A stretch of DNA of 58,989 bases from an uncultured Lachnospiraceae bacterium (GCA_900316805.1 ONEJ01000039.1:1-58989), one strand, 5' to 3'; positions 48,634 through 58,163 are shown, numbered from the stretch's first letter. A program made the numbers and translations. Notes: generated by a model not told the origin, from the letters alone.

Positions 48634-51432
48634 ATGAGTAAAAAGCTTGTCTTGATGGACGGCCACAGTATTTTAAACCGGGCCTTTTTCGGTCTGCCAG
48701 ATCTTACCAATTCAGAGGGAATCCATACCAATGCGGTGTATGGTTTTTTGAATATCATGTTTAAAATCTTAGAGGAGGAGCAGCCGGACTATCTGACGGT
48801 GGCCTTTGATGTACACGCGCCTACCTTCCGTCATAAGATGTTCGATGCCTATAAGGGTACCAGAGCCCCCATGGATGATGCCTTAAGGCAGCAGGTTCCC
48901 CTGATTAAGGAAATGCTGAAGGCTATGGGGGTCTGTACCATCGAGATGGAAGGCTTTGAAGCGGACGATCTTTTGGGAACTCTTGCGGGAATGGGAGAGC
49001 GGGAAGGTATGGAGGTCTCCGTGATCTCCGGCGACCGGGATCTGCTGCAGCTGGCTACGGAGCATGTGCGCATTCGTATTCCAAAGACTAAGAAGACAGG
49101 AACGGAAATTGAGGATTACTATGCTTCCAATGTGAAGGAACGCTATCAGGTGACCCCGAAGGAGTTTATTGATGTGAAGGCTCTGATGGGGGATACGGCG
49201 GACAATATTCCCGGGGTGCCGGGCATCGGGGAAAAGACGGCTACGGCACTGATCGGACAGTATGGCTCCATTGAGGAGATTCACGAACATGCCGCCGAGG
49301 TAAAACCGCCCCGGGCATCGAAGAATATCGTGGAGTATTGGGATCAGGCCGTTATGAGTAAGGAGCTGGCCACCATTATCACGGATGTGCCGGTGGATTA
49401 TGATTTCTCCAATGCGAAACTGGAAAAAACAGAGGATCTGTATACAGAGGAAGCCTACCTGCTGTGCAAGCGGCTGGAATTCAAGAATCTGCTGGGACGC
49501 TTTCAGGTGGATGCACCGAAAAATAATGTGCAGGAGCATTTTAGGATTGTCAGGACGAAAAAAGAAGCAGACAGGTTCTGGGATAAGGTGGAAACAAATC
49601 CCCTGGCCTTTATGATCATCGGAAATGATGGCGGAGAGCTAGGTGGAAATAAGCACAGTGAGCCCTTGGGACAGCTTAGTCTTTTTGATACGGATAACGG
49701 GTCCGTCAATGCCTTTGCCGCCATGGCGGCAGCCTTTTCTGAGGAGGATATCTGCCTGTTTGTGACAGGGGAGGAACTGACTTCGGATGATCTGATGGAG
49801 AGGCTTTTGTCGTCGGACAGTGAGAGGCTGATCGCGCCGGATTTGAAGAAGGCTCTGAAATATATAAAGCTGTGGCAAGGCAGCCCCGAGGCTGCTCCTG
49901 GCTTAGGGCAGGAAAACGAAGGAAATACGGCATCTGAGCACTGGATGTGCTATCTGAAAACAAGAGAGCGTTTCTTCGACCGGACAGTGGCAGCTTATTT
50001 ACTCAATCCTATGAAGGGGGATTATCCCTACGATGATCTGGCCAAGGATGAGCTGGGATTGTATGTGCCGACGAAAGCAGATTTTCTTGGGAAAAAATCA
50101 CCGGAAGAGATGTTTGCGGAGGATGAGCAGGCGGTAATGAACTATGCCTGCTATGAGGCCTATATTGCGATGAAAACGGCACCGGTTCTTTCCGGAAAAC
50201 TGGAGGAAACCGGCATGAGCCGGCTGATGAGGGACATTGAGATGCCTCTGGTATTTGTCCTTTCCGATATGGAGAAGGAGGGTATCTGTATGGATGCTGA
50301 TGCCCTGGCGCAATACGGGCAGCAGCTTTCCGTTTCCATCGGGGAACTGGAGCAGAAGATTTATGAACAGGCCGGGGAGACCTTCAACATTAACTCTCCC
50401 AAGCAGCTGGGAGTGATCCTCTTTGAGAAGATGCGCCTTCCGGGGGGCAAGAAAACGAAGACGGGATTTTCTACTTCGGCAGAGGTGTTGGACAAGCTGG
50501 CACCGGAGAATCCCATTGTGGCTGATATCTTAGAGTACCGCAAGCTTACCAAGCTGAAAAGCACCTACGCAGATGGCCTGACCAATTTCGTGGATGAGAC
50601 CGGGAAGATCCATACCACCTTCAATCAGACCATAACGGCCACGGGACGTCTGAGCAGTACAGATCCGAATCTGCAGAACATACCGATCCGGATGGAATTG
50701 GGCAAGCTGATCCGTAAGGTCTTTCATCCCATGAAAGGGCATTTGTTTGTGGATTCCGATTATTCCCAGATTGAGCTGAGACTCTTAGCCCATATGTCCG
50801 GGGATGAGCAGCTGATCGAGGCCTTCCGGGACAATCAGGATATTCACAGAAGTACAGCCTCCAAGGTATTCCAGGTTCCTTTTGAGGAGGTTACCGAGTT
50901 ACAGCGGCGCAATGCCAAGGCGGTGAATTTCGGAATCGTCTATGGCATCAGTGCCTATGGTCTCAGTCAGGATTTAAATATTTCCCAGAAAGAGGCCCAG
51001 GGGTTTATTGACAGCTATTTTGAGACTTATCCGAAGATCAAGGAGTTTCTTGACCGCTGTGTGGCAGAGGCGAAGGAAAAGGGATATTCCATTACGCTTT
51101 ACGGCAGGATCCGCCCGATTCCGGAACTTTCCTCCGGCAACTATATGCAGCGTCAGTTCGGAGAGCGGGTGGCGATGAATGCACCGATTCAGGGAACGGC
51201 TGCGGATATTATCAAGATTGCCATGATCCGGGTGCATGACAGGCTGCTTCGGGAAGGATACAAATCCCGTCTGATCCTTCAGGTTCACGATGAGCTTCTC
51301 ATTGAGACGGTGGAGGAAGAAAAGGACGCAGTCATTTCGCTTCTGGAGGAAGAGATGAGAGGAGCGGCAGACCTTGCCGTAGAACTGGCTGTGGGAACGG
51401 CCTGTGGCATGGACTGGTATGAGGCTCACTAA
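48634..51432 (+). CDS. polA: DNA polymerase I
   Basis: A 932-residue repair and Okazaki-fragment polymerase. The 5'-nuclease domain (about 1-295) has VAFDVHAPTFRHKMF, GFEADDLLGTLA, SGDRDLLQL and GDTADNIPGVPGIGEKTA. The middle 3'-5' exonuclease-like domain (about 305-540) lacks the DxE motif and other catalytic acids, so proofreading is probably absent, as in Bacillus enzymes. The polymerase domain has motif A DSDYSQIELRLLAH near residue 708, motif B RRNAKAVNFGIVYG near 765 and motif C QVHDELLIE near 882. AAGGAG precedes ATG 48634. It starts a cluster with coaE, an FtsA-like gene and yycJ. Confidence 0.97.
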   Translation: MSKKLVLMDGHSILNRAFFGLPDLTNSEGIHTNAVYGFLNIMFKILEEEQPDYLTVAFDVHAPTFRHKMFDAYKGTRAPMDDALRQQVPLIKEMLKAMGVCTIEMEGFEADDLLGTLAGMGEREGMEVSVISGDRDLLQLATEHVRIRIPKTKKTGTEIEDYYASNVKERYQVTPKEFIDVKALMGDTADNIPGVPGIGEKTATALIGQYGSIEEIHEHAAEVKPPRASKNIVEYWDQAVMSKELATIITDVPVDYDFSNAKLEKTEDLYTEEAYLLCKRLEFKNLLGRFQVDAPKNNVQEHFRIVRTKKEADRFWDKVETNPLAFMIIGNDGGELGGNKHSEPLGQLSLFDTDNGSVNAFAAMAAAFSEEDICLFVTGEELTSDDLMERLLSSDSERLIAPDLKKALKYIKLWQGSPEAAPGLGQENEGNTASEHWMCYLKTRERFFDRTVAAYLLNPMKGDYPYDDLAKDELGLYVPTKADFLGKKSPEEMFAEDEQAVMNYACYEAYIAMKTAPVLSGKLEETGMSRLMRDIEMPLVFVLSDMEKEGICMDADALAQYGQQLSVSIGELEQKIYEQAGETFNINSPKQLGVILFEKMRLPGGKKTKTGFSTSAEVLDKLAPENPIVADILEYRKLTKLKSTYADGLTNFVDETGKIHTTFNQTITATGRLSSTDPNLQNIPIRMELGKLIRKVFHPMKGHLFVDSDYSQIELRLLAHMSGDEQLIEAFRDNQDIHRSTASKVFQVPFEEVTELQRRNAKAVNFGIVYGISAYGLSQDLNISQKEAQGFIDSYFETYPKIKEFLDRCVAEAKEKGYSITLYGRIRPIPELSSGNYMQRQFGERVAMNAPIQGTAADIIKIAMIRVHDRLLREGYKSRLILQVHDELLIETVEEEKDAVISLLEEEMRGAADLAVELAVGTACGMDWYEAH

Positions 51433-51447
51433 GGATAGGAGTATAAG

Positions 51448-52053
51448 ATGAGATTTATTGGAATTACCGGAGGTGTGGGTGCGGGAAAATCACAAATTTT
51501 GTCCTATCTGGCCCAGAAGCCGGGAGTAAGGGTGATGCTGGCAGACGAAATCGCCCATGAGCAGATGGAACCACACACGGCGTGCTATGATAAAATAAAG
51601 GAACATTTTGGGAAACTTGACATTTTTCGGGAGGACGGCTCCTTTGACCGGAGAAAACTTGCGGATGTGATCTTTTCCGATGATGCCAGACGCCGGGAAA
51701 TGAACCGGATTGTGCATCCGGCGGTAAGGGAATATGTATGCGCGCAGCTGGAAAAGGAACGGAAAGAGGGTCGTCTTTCCTTGCTGGTTTTAGAAGCTGC
51801 CCTATTGATTGAAGAACATTATGATGAAATCTGTGACGAACTCTGGTATATTTATACAAGAGAGGATGTCCGCAGGGAGAGACTTAAGGCTTCCAGGGGA
51901 TATTCGGATGAAAAGGTGGACGTCATTTTTGCAAGCCAGCTGAAGGAGGAGATTTACCGGGCTCATTGCAGTGAGGTGATCGACAACAATGGCGCTTTGG
52001 AGGAAACCCTTGCACAGATCGATGACATTTTGAGGAGAAAAGCAAATGGATAA
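51448..52053 (+). CDS. coaE: Dephospho-CoA kinase
   Basis: Final step of CoA synthesis. The 201-residue P-loop kinase has GGVGAGKSQ at residues 8-16, ADEIAHEQM near 32 (substrate Asp), HPAVREYV near 90 and LEAALLIEE near 113. The LID segment with RREVRR-like arginines lies near 135. GGATAGGAG precedes ATG 51448, 15 bases after the polA stop; the polA-coaE pairing is common in Firmicutes. Its stop overlaps the next gene by 8 bases. Confidence 0.95.
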   Translation: MRFIGITGGVGAGKSQILSYLAQKPGVRVMLADEIAHEQMEPHTACYDKIKEHFGKLDIFREDGSFDRRKLADVIFSDDARRREMNRIVHPAVREYVCAQLEKERKEGRLSLLVLEAALLIEEHYDEICDELWYIYTREDVRRERLKASRGYSDEKVDVIFASQLKEEIYRAHCSEVIDNNGALEETLAQIDDILRRKANG

Positions 52054-54112
52054 CGTATTTGGTTTGGATATCGGAACAAGAAACGTTGTGGGAACGGTAG
52101 GATACCGTACGGAGGATGGCGAATTTCTCGTGAAGGCACAGTACATGAAACAGCATGAGACAAGAGCCATGCTGGACGGACAGATCCATGATATCGGCCG
52201 TGTGGCAAGAACCATCAGTGCAGTAAAGGCGCAGCTGGAAAGTCAGCTGGATGAGCCACTGGAAGATGTCTGTATTGCAGCGGCAGGACGTGTACTTAAG
52301 ACCGTTACCGTTCATGTGGAATATGAATATGCCCAGGAGACCATGGTGACAGCGGATGATCTGCACACCTTGGATCTGCTGGGAATTGAGAAAGCCCAGA
52401 ACATTCTGAAGGAGAAAAATGATACCCGGTACAAATTTTACTGCGTGGGCTATTCGGTGGTAAAGTATTTCCTGAACGAGGAACTGTTTATCAGTATCGA
52501 GGGACATAAAGCGGAGAAAATCGGTGAGGATCTGATCGTTACCTTCCTGCCGGAGGACGTGGTAGATGGTCTGTACACGGCAGTGGGACAGGCGGGACTT
52601 ACGGTTGCCAATATGACCCTGGAGCCAATTGCTGCCATCAATGTGGCCATTCCGGAGAATTTTCGCATGTTAAATATTGCACTGGTGGATGTGGGAGCAG
52701 GAACCAGCGATATTTCCGTGACCAGTGACGGAAGCATCATCGCTTACGGCATGATTCCCGATGCCGGGGATGAACTGACGGAACTGATTGTGCAGCATTA
52801 TCTGGTGGATTTCCAGAACGCAGAGGCTATGAAGCTTGCATCTACCACAGATGAAAAAATTACCTATGAGGATATCATGAGTATTTCCCATACGATCCCG
52901 GCCACAGAGATCTGGGACCTGATCACACCGACGGTGGACAAGATCACCACAGAGGTTTCTGCCAAGATTAAGGAACTCAATGGTGACAAGACTGTCAGTG
53001 CCTGCTTTGTGGTAGGGGGCGGCGGCAAAGTACATGGATTTACCGAGATGCTGGCAGAGAAGCTGGAGCTTCCCCAGGAGCGTGTGGCACTTCGTGGTGA
53101 GGAAGTATTGAAACAGGTGGTTTTTGAGCAGGAGGAGATTCGAAAGGATCCGCTTCTGGTGACCCCTATCGGCATCTGTCTGAATTTTTATGAGCAGAAA
53201 AACAATTTCATTATGGTGAAATTTAACGGGGAGCGTATCAAACTTTATGACAACAATCGTCTGACCATCATGGATGCAGCCCTGCAGGCAGGCTTCCCCA
53301 ATGATTCCCTTTTCCCCAAAAGAGGGCTGCCCATCAACTTTACGGTAAATGGGGCTGCCAGAATCGCCCGGGGCGAAGCGGGAGAGCCGGCAGTTGTTAC
53401 GTTGAACGGGGAACAGGCCAGCATTAACACGCCTCTGACCCCGAACTGTGAGATTACCATTGAGCCATCCACTGCAGGGGACAATGCGGTGTATAGTATT
53501 GAACAGCTGCCGGAGTACCGGGAATCCACGATTTCCTTTATTATCAACGGGCAGAAGGTGGTGTGCCCGAAATTTGTGGAGGTGAATGGTTCTCTGGAGC
53601 CGGGCTCCTATGAGATCCAAGAAGGGGACGTTGTGGAGACCCGCAATTTCTATACGGTAGGACAGGTTGCGGAATTTATGGATGTAGATGTTGACGAGGA
53701 TCAGGAAATTCTGGTCAATAACCGTCCGGCGGGGCTGGATACGCTGGTATATGAGAATTTTTCTATCGATTGGACCACAGAAGGATTCGGGGTTGCGCAA
53801 GAGAGCAATAATCGGTATAATGCTACAGAGGATGCTCAACCGGACGGGGCAGAACCGGAGGAAAAAAAGGAAGTACAGATTCCACCGGTGCAGGAGGAAA
53901 CCAGAATCTGTACCGTGACGGTAAACGGCGAGCGGGTAGATCTGATCGGTAAAAACTCCTACATCTTTGTAGATATCTTTGACCGGATCACCTTTGATCT
54001 GAATGCCGGAAGAGGAAGGGCCATCGTGACTCTCGTAAATGGGAAAAACGCTGAATTTTCCCAGCAGCTTTACGATGGAGACCGAATTGAATTATACTGG
54101 AAAGAGAATTGA
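52046..54112 (+). CDS. FtsA-like ATPase with tandem C-terminal beta-grasp-like repeats
   Basis: A 688-residue protein whose first 385 residues match the actin-like FtsA/PilM fold: phosphate 1 loop FGLDIGTRNVVG at residue 4, phosphate 2 ALVDVGAGTSDISV near 215 and the adenosine loop CFVVGGGGKVHGF near 320. The C-terminal 300 residues are unlike FtsA: at least three segments repeat a pattern of beta strands with a central VNG turn (FIMVKFNGERIKL near 390, ISFIINGQKVVCPKFVEVNG near 495, CTVTVNGERVDLIG near 620) ending in a GDRIELYW-type strand. This looks like ubiquitin/ThiS-like beta-grasp domains. A Pro/Glu-rich linker (about 590-615) separates the last. No membrane anchor is visible. Function unknown; a role in a division or envelope filament is only inferred. 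It overlaps coaE by 8 bases. Confidence 0.8.
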   Translation: MDNVFGLDIGTRNVVGTVGYRTEDGEFLVKAQYMKQHETRAMLDGQIHDIGRVARTISAVKAQLESQLDEPLEDVCIAAAGRVLKTVTVHVEYEYAQETMVTADDLHTLDLLGIEKAQNILKEKNDTRYKFYCVGYSVVKYFLNEELFISIEGHKAEKIGEDLIVTFLPEDVVDGLYTAVGQAGLTVANMTLEPIAAINVAIPENFRMLNIALVDVGAGTSDISVTSDGSIIAYGMIPDAGDELTELIVQHYLVDFQNAEAMKLASTTDEKITYEDIMSISHTIPATEIWDLITPTVDKITTEVSAKIKELNGDKTVSACFVVGGGGKVHGFTEMLAEKLELPQERVALRGEEVLKQVVFEQEEIRKDPLLVTPIGICLNFYEQKNNFIMVKFNGERIKLYDNNRLTIMDAALQAGFPNDSLFPKRGLPINFTVNGAARIARGEAGEPAVVTLNGEQASINTPLTPNCEITIEPSTAGDNAVYSIEQLPEYRESTISFIINGQKVVCPKFVEVNGSLEPGSYEIQEGDVVETRNFYTVGQVAEFMDVDVDEDQEILVNNRPAGLDTLVYENFSIDWTTEGFGVAQESNNRYNATEDAQPDGAEPEEKKEVQIPPVQEETRICTVTVNGERVDLIGKNSYIFVDIFDRITFDLNAGRGRAIVTLVNGKNAEFSQQLYDGDRIELYWKEN

Positions 54113-54113
54113 G

Positions 54114-54917
54114 ATGTTAGAATTATGTAGTATTGCCAGTGGCAGCAGTGGAAATTGCATCTGTGTGGGCTCCGGGGAGGAGCATGTGCTGATCGATGCA
54201 GGGATCAGTGGAAAGAGGATTGAAAATGGTCTGAATTCCATAGATCTCACCAGCCGGGATATGAAGGGGATACTGATTACTCATGAGCATAACGATCATA
54301 TTGCAGGGCTGGGAGTTATGGCGAGACGCTATGGACTTCCCATCTATGGGACTGCAGGAACCATTGAAGCCATCCGGCACACCTCCTGTGTGGGAACCAT
54401 TGATGAGACTCTGTTTCACGAGATCAGACCGGAGGAAACCTTTGCAATCGGAGACCTTTCCATCACGCCTCTTTCGATTTCCCACGATGCTGCAGATCCT
54501 GTGGCTTACCGGGTGGAAAATAAAGAGCGCAGCCTTGCGGTGGTGACAGATCTGGGAACCTATGATGAGTCTCTGGTGGGTAAGCTAAAGGGGCTGGATG
54601 CCCTGCTTTTGGAGGCGAATCATGATCTACATATGCTGGAGACAGGAATTTATCCCTACCAGTTAAAGCACCGGATCATGGGGGATAAGGGACATCTCTC
54701 CAACGAGAGCAGCGGGCAGCTTCTTGGCGAATTGCTGCATGATGGTTTCGGCACAGTGCTGCTGGGGCACTTAAGTAAGGAAAATAATTATGAAGAGCTG
54801 GCCTATGAGGCGGTTCGCCTGGAGGTAACTATGGGAGACAATCCGTACAAAGCAGAGGATTTCCCCATGTATGTGGCCAGGAGGGACACCGCGTCGCCGG
54901 TGATTCGTATGAATTAA
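54114..54917 (+). CDS. YycJ/WalJ-type metallo-beta-lactamase-fold hydrolase
   Basis: A 267-residue cytosolic MBL-fold protein. ATG 54114 follows the upstream stop by one base and gives the family N-terminus LELCSIASGSSGNC. The metal site is THEHNDHIAG (near residue 59), with further ligands in SISHDAADPVAY (near 127), DLGTYDESL, LEANHD (near 168) and LGHLSKENN (near 230). YycJ homologues have a role in DNA or wall metabolism, and some have 5' exonuclease activity. The location behind polA fits DNA metabolism, but the exact job is uncertain. The segment after its stop is a structured leader, so this is the last gene of the polA cluster. Confidence 0.88.
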   Translation: MLELCSIASGSSGNCICVGSGEEHVLIDAGISGKRIENGLNSIDLTSRDMKGILITHEHNDHIAGLGVMARRYGLPIYGTAGTIEAIRHTSCVGTIDETLFHEIRPEETFAIGDLSITPLSISHDAADPVAYRVENKERSLAVVTDLGTYDESLVGKLKGLDALLLEANHDLHMLETGIYPYQLKHRIMGDKGHLSNESSGQLLGELLHDGFGTVLLGHLSKENNYEELAYEAVRLEVTMGDNPYKAEDFPMYVARRDTASPVIRMN

Positions 54918-54918
54918 T

Positions 54919-55078
54919 GTAACTATTCAGGAGTAGCACAAAACACTTGCTGTTTTGTGCGTATGAAAATGAAGTAATAGCAAAAATGCCATCGTGAAGC
55001 GATTTTAAATGCATTTTTGCTTCGTAACGGTGAGGGTACTGAACAGTTACGAATTAATAATATGCTCCCCAGGGAGCA
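54919..55078 (+). promoter_or_regulatory. Structured 5' leader upstream of the ACT/UPF0210 operon
   Basis: An outer pair, GTAACTATTCAG (54919-54930) and CTGAACAGTTAC (55039-55050), has one mismatch and encloses two perfect hairpins: GCACAAAAC/GTTTTGTGC (54936-54960) and GCAAAAATGC/GCATTTTTGC (54980-55020, with an inner ATCG/CGAT stem). A competing pair, CGTAAC (55023-55028) with GTTACG (55046-55051), would disrupt the outer stem. A last hairpin, TGCTCCC/GGGAGCA (55063-55078), lies next to the ribosome site. It may be a new cis-regulatory RNA or a repeat element. Confidence 0.55.
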
Positions 55079-55098
55079 CAGTTGAGAGGAGAAAGAAA

Positions 55099-55386
55099 AT
55101 GGCAGAGAAAACGTTAGACAAGGCAATCATTACGGTGGTAGGTAAGGATACCGTGGGCATCATTGCAAAAGTATGTACTTATCTTTCCGAGAGCGGTGTG
55201 AATGTTCTGGATATTTCCCAGACAATTGTATCCGGATATTTTAACATGATGATGATCGTGGATTTAAGCGGAGCAAAGAAGTCCTTTGCTGATATCTCCG
55301 ATGACTTAGACAAAGTAGGTGAGGAAATCGGCGTGGCAATCAAGTGCCAGCGGGAGGAAATCTTCGAGAAGATGCACCGAATCTAA
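55099..55386 (+). CDS. ACT-domain protein (UPF0237)
   Basis: A 95-residue small-molecule-binding protein. The start is ATG 55099, after AGAGGAG at 55085-55091. The ACT fold is plain: AIITVVGKDTVGIIAKVCTY at residues 9-28, GVNVLDISQTIV near 33, YFNMMMIVDLSG near 47, and a C-terminal helix pair ending CQREEIFEKMHRI. Homologues (PF13740) are thought to bind an amino acid and regulate an unknown partner. It is co-transcribed with the UPF0210 gene 59 bases downstream, a conserved pair across Firmicutes and Archaea. Confidence 0.9.
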   Translation: MAEKTLDKAIITVVGKDTVGIIAKVCTYLSESGVNVLDISQTIVSGYFNMMMIVDLSGAKKSFADISDDLDKVGEEIGVAIKCQREEIFEKMHRI

Positions 55387-55445
55387 ATTTTGGAGAAGAG
55401 TATTAAATCGTTTCAGTAGATAACAAACAGTTAAGGAGTAAAATC

Positions 55446-56810
55446 ATGATTAACATTGGAGAAGTGATAGAAACCAATGATATGATCGAAAAGGAAAATC
55501 TCGATGTCCGCACCATCACGCTGGGCATCAGCCTTTTGGATTGTATTGATTCGGATCTGAACCGTCTGAATGAGAATATTTATAATAAGATCACAACCGT
55601 TGCAAAGGATCTGGTGGCAGTGGGACAGAGCATTGAGAACAACTACTGTATTCCCATCGTCAACAAGCGGATCTCTGTAACACCCATCGCTCTGGTAGGC
55701 GGTGCAGCCTGCAAATGTCCCGAGGATTTTGTCACCATTGCACAGACCCTGGACCGGGCAGCAAAGAAGGTAGGGGTCAATTTCATCGGAGGTTTTTCCG
55801 CGCTGGTAGCCAAGGGAATGACCACGGCAGATGAGAACCTGATCCGTTCCATCCCCCAGGCGCTGGCCACTACGGACTTTGTCTGCAGTTCGGTAAATCT
55901 GGGCTCTACCAAGACCGGTATCAATATGGATGCCGTCCGTCTCATGGGTGAGATCGTGAAGAAGACCGCAGAGGCTACGAAGGAGCAGGATTCTCTTGGC
56001 TGTGCAAAGCTGGTGGTATTCTGCAACGCACCGGATGACAATCCCTTTATGGCGGGAGCATTCCACGGTGTGACAGAGGCAGATGCCATTATTAACGTAG
56101 GCGTCAGCGGCCCGGGCGTGGTAAAGACAGCATTGGAAAAGGTTCGTGGCGAGAGCTTTGAGGTTCTTTGTGAGACCATCAAGAAGACTGCCTTTAAGGT
56201 GACCCGTGTGGGACAGCTGGTAGCGAAAGAGGCCTCCAGAAAATTAGGCATTCCATTTGGAATTATCGATCTTTCCTTAGCACCCACACCGGCCATCGGA
56301 GACAGTGTGGCAGACATTCTCTGTGAGATTGGTTTAGAGCATGCCGGTGCACCGGGAACCACAGCAGCTTTGGCACTGCTCAATGATCAGGTAAAGAAGG
56401 GCGGTATTATGGCGTCCTCCTATGTGGGTGGCTTAAGTGGAGCTTTCATTCCGGTCAGTGAGGATCAGGGAATGATCAATGCCGTAGAGGCTGGTGCTCT
56501 GACCCTGGAGAAGCTTGAAGCAATGACCTGTGTCTGCTCCGTAGGCCTTGACATGATCGCTATTCCGGGAGATACCAGGGACACCACCATCGCCGGAATC
56601 ATCGCCGATGAGATGGCAATTGGCATGATCAACCAGAAGACCACGGCAGTGCGTCTGATTCCTGTGATCGGCAAGGATGTGGGAGAGACTGTGGAATTTG
56701 GAGGCCTTTTGGGCTACGCACCGATTATGCCGGTAAACCAGTTCTCCTGTGACGCCTTTGTGAACAGACAGGGACGGATTCCGGCACCGATCCATTCTTT
56801 CAAGAATTAG
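55446..56810 (+). CDS. UPF0210 (DUF711) family protein
   Basis: A 454-residue cytosolic protein of the UPF0210 family, sometimes called PFL family because of a distant similarity to glycyl-radical enzyme folds. Typical blocks are [13 protein letters not shown]-like ([12 protein letters not shown] near residue 22), [12 protein letters not shown] near 74, [15 protein letters not shown] near 110, [15 protein letters not shown] near 200 and [20 protein letters not shown] near 300. The C-terminal region ends [18 protein letters not shown]. The biochemical role is unknown. Always coupled to an ACT-domain gene, it probably uses or senses an amino acid. A strong terminator follows. Confidence 0.9.
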   Translation: MINIGEVIETNDMIEKENLDVRTITLGISLLDCIDSDLNRLNENIYNKITTVAKDLVAVGQSIENNYCIPIVNKRISVTPIALVGGAACKCPEDFVTIAQTLDRAAKKVGVNFIGGFSALVAKGMTTADENLIRSIPQALATTDFVCSSVNLGSTKTGINMDAVRLMGEIVKKTAEATKEQDSLGCAKLVVFCNAPDDNPFMAGAFHGVTEADAIINVGVSGPGVVKTALEKVRGESFEVLCETIKKTAFKVTRVGQLVAKEASRKLGIPFGIIDLSLAPTPAIGDSVADILCEIGLEHAGAPGTTAALALLNDQVKKGGIMASSYVGGLSGAFIPVSEDQGMINAVEAGALTLEKLEAMTCVCSVGLDMIAIPGDTRDTTIAGIIADEMAIGMINQKTTAVRLIPVIGKDVGETVEFGGLLGYAPIMPVNQFSCDAFVNRQGRIPAPIHSFKN

Positions 56811-56834
56811 TACAATTAATTGTGGTTTGTTGGG

Positions 56835-56879
56835 AAAAACCGCTATACCAATGGCAATTGCGTTGGTATAGCGGTTTTT
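56835..56879 (+). terminator. Terminator after the UPF0210 gene
   Basis: A 17-bp stem with AAAAACCGCTATACCAA pairing perfectly with TTGGTATAGCGGTTTTT closes an 11-base loop. The long A/T arms act in both directions. Confidence 0.93.
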
Positions 56880-56882
56880 ATC

Positions 56883-56914
56883 TTGACAACAGTTTTATAC
56901 TGTTATATACTGTT
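56883..56914 (+). promoter_or_regulatory. Consensus promoter and operator of the GntR-ABC operon
   Basis: TTGACA (56883-56888) and TATACT (56906-56911) are exactly 17 bases apart. An inverted repeat AACAGT-N5-ACTGTT (56888-56904) and a direct repeat TATACTGTT (56896-56904 and 56906-56914) fill the spacer and -10 region. This is a likely binding site for the GntR-type regulator encoded next. Confidence 0.7.
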
Positions 56915-56937
56915 TAACGAGAAGAGGAGGAAAAAGG

Positions 56938-57315
56938 TTGAAGATCATTATCAATAATTCCATCATGGTTCCCATTTACGAGCAGATCGCTGACCAGATC
57001 AAGTCACAGATCCGTAAAGGAGAACTGAAGGAGAATGACAATCTGCCATCGGTTCGTGTCCTTTCCAGGGAACTTAAGATCAGTGCCCTGACGGTGAAAA
57101 AAGCCTATGATTTTCTGGAGAGCGAGGGTTTTACCGTGACGGTGCATGGCAAAGGAACCTATGTGGCTGCGACGAACACAGAACTGCTTCTGGAGGAACA
57201 GAAGAAAGAGGTGGAACATGACCTGGAGGCTGCCATTCAGAAGGGCAGAAGATGCGGAATCAGTGATGAAGAGATTCGGACGTTATTTGAATTGATTATG
57301 GAGGATTTGGGATGA
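56938..57315 (+). CDS. GntR-family (YtrA subfamily) repressor
   Basis: A 125-residue regulator. It starts with TTG 56938, 8 bases after AGGAGGAAA. The winged helix spans residues 1-75: PIYEQIADQIKSQIRKGEL, NDNLPSVRVLSRELKISALT and VTVHGKGTYVA. The short C-terminal helical part (about 80-125) is the YtrA-type dimerisation region, with no ligand-binding domain. The stop codon overlaps the ATPase gene (ATGA), as in ytr-type operons where the regulator represses its own transporter. The operator sits in its promoter. Confidence 0.92.
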   Translation: MKIIINNSIMVPIYEQIADQIKSQIRKGELKENDNLPSVRVLSRELKISALTVKKAYDFLESEGFTVTVHGKGTYVAATNTELLLEEQKKEVEHDLEAAIQKGRRCGISDEEIRTLFELIMEDLG

Positions 57316-58163
57316 TAAAACTGGAGCATGTGCGAAAAGATTACAAGAATTTTACCCTGGACTGTTCCCTGGAAGTGAAACCGGGATGTGTGACGGGACT
57401 CATCGGACAGAACGGTGCAGGGAAGAGTACCACCTTTAAGTCCATACTGGGACTTATCAGGATTGACGGGGGAACCGTGGAAATTCTGGGAAAGGATGTG
57501 AAACATTTTTCTACTGAGGACAGACAGCAGTTGGGAGTGGTGCTTTCCGATTCCGGATTCAGTGCTTATCTGACAGCCGGGGATCTGATTCCGGTGCTGG
57601 ACAGTCTCTACGATAAATTTGACAAGGCATTTTTCCTGGCGCAGGCGGAGAAATTTCACCTTCCGCTGGACAAAAAAATCAAGGAATTTTCCACCGGCAT
57701 GAAGGCGAAACTGAAGGTTCTTACAGCTATTTCCCACGAGGCAAAGCTGCTGATTCTGGATGAGCCCACGGCAGGTCTGGATGTGGTGGCAAGGGATGAG
57801 CTTCTGGATATGCTGCGGGAATATATGGAGCAGGAGGAAAGCCGTTCCATTTTGATCAGCTCCCATATTTCCAGTGATCTGGAAACCTTATGCGATGATC
57901 TCTATATGATCCACGAGGGAAAAATCATCCTGCACGAGGACACCGATGTGCTGCTCAGCGATTACGCTCTGCTGAAAGTGGATGAGAAGCAGTACGAGAG
58001 TCTGGATAAACAGTATCTTCTCCGTGTCCGGAAGGAAAGCTATGGATACAGCTGCCTCACCAGCCAGAAACAGTTTTATCTGGATAATTACCCGCAGGTG
58101 GCAGTGGAAAAGGGAAATATTGACGAATTGATTACCATGTTCATCAGGGGGAAAGAAGTATGA
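57312..58163 (+). CDS. ABC transporter ATP-binding subunit (YtrB-like)
   Basis: A 283-residue ATPase. Walker A is GQNGAGKST near residue 36, the signature is FSTGMKAKLKVL near 135 (a variant of LSGGQ), Walker B with catalytic Glu is LLILDEPTAGLD near 155, and the switch His is ISSHISSDLE near 190. A C-terminal extension of about 70 residues (DTDVLLSDYALLKVDEKQY) is typical of the YtrB/BcrA group. It overlaps the GntR gene by 4 bases and the permease gene by 4 bases, so the three are one operon. Such systems export antibiotics or wall-active compounds. Confidence 0.93.
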   Translation: MIKLEHVRKDYKNFTLDCSLEVKPGCVTGLIGQNGAGKSTTFKSILGLIRIDGGTVEILGKDVKHFSTEDRQQLGVVLSDSGFSAYLTAGDLIPVLDSLYDKFDKAFFLAQAEKFHLPLDKKIKEFSTGMKAKLKVLTAISHEAKLLILDEPTAGLDVVARDELLDMLREYMEQEESRSILISSHISSDLETLCDDLYMIHEGKIILHEDTDVLLSDYALLKVDEKQYESLDKQYLLRVRKESYGYSCLTSQKQFYLDNYPQVAVEKGNIDELITMFIRGKEV

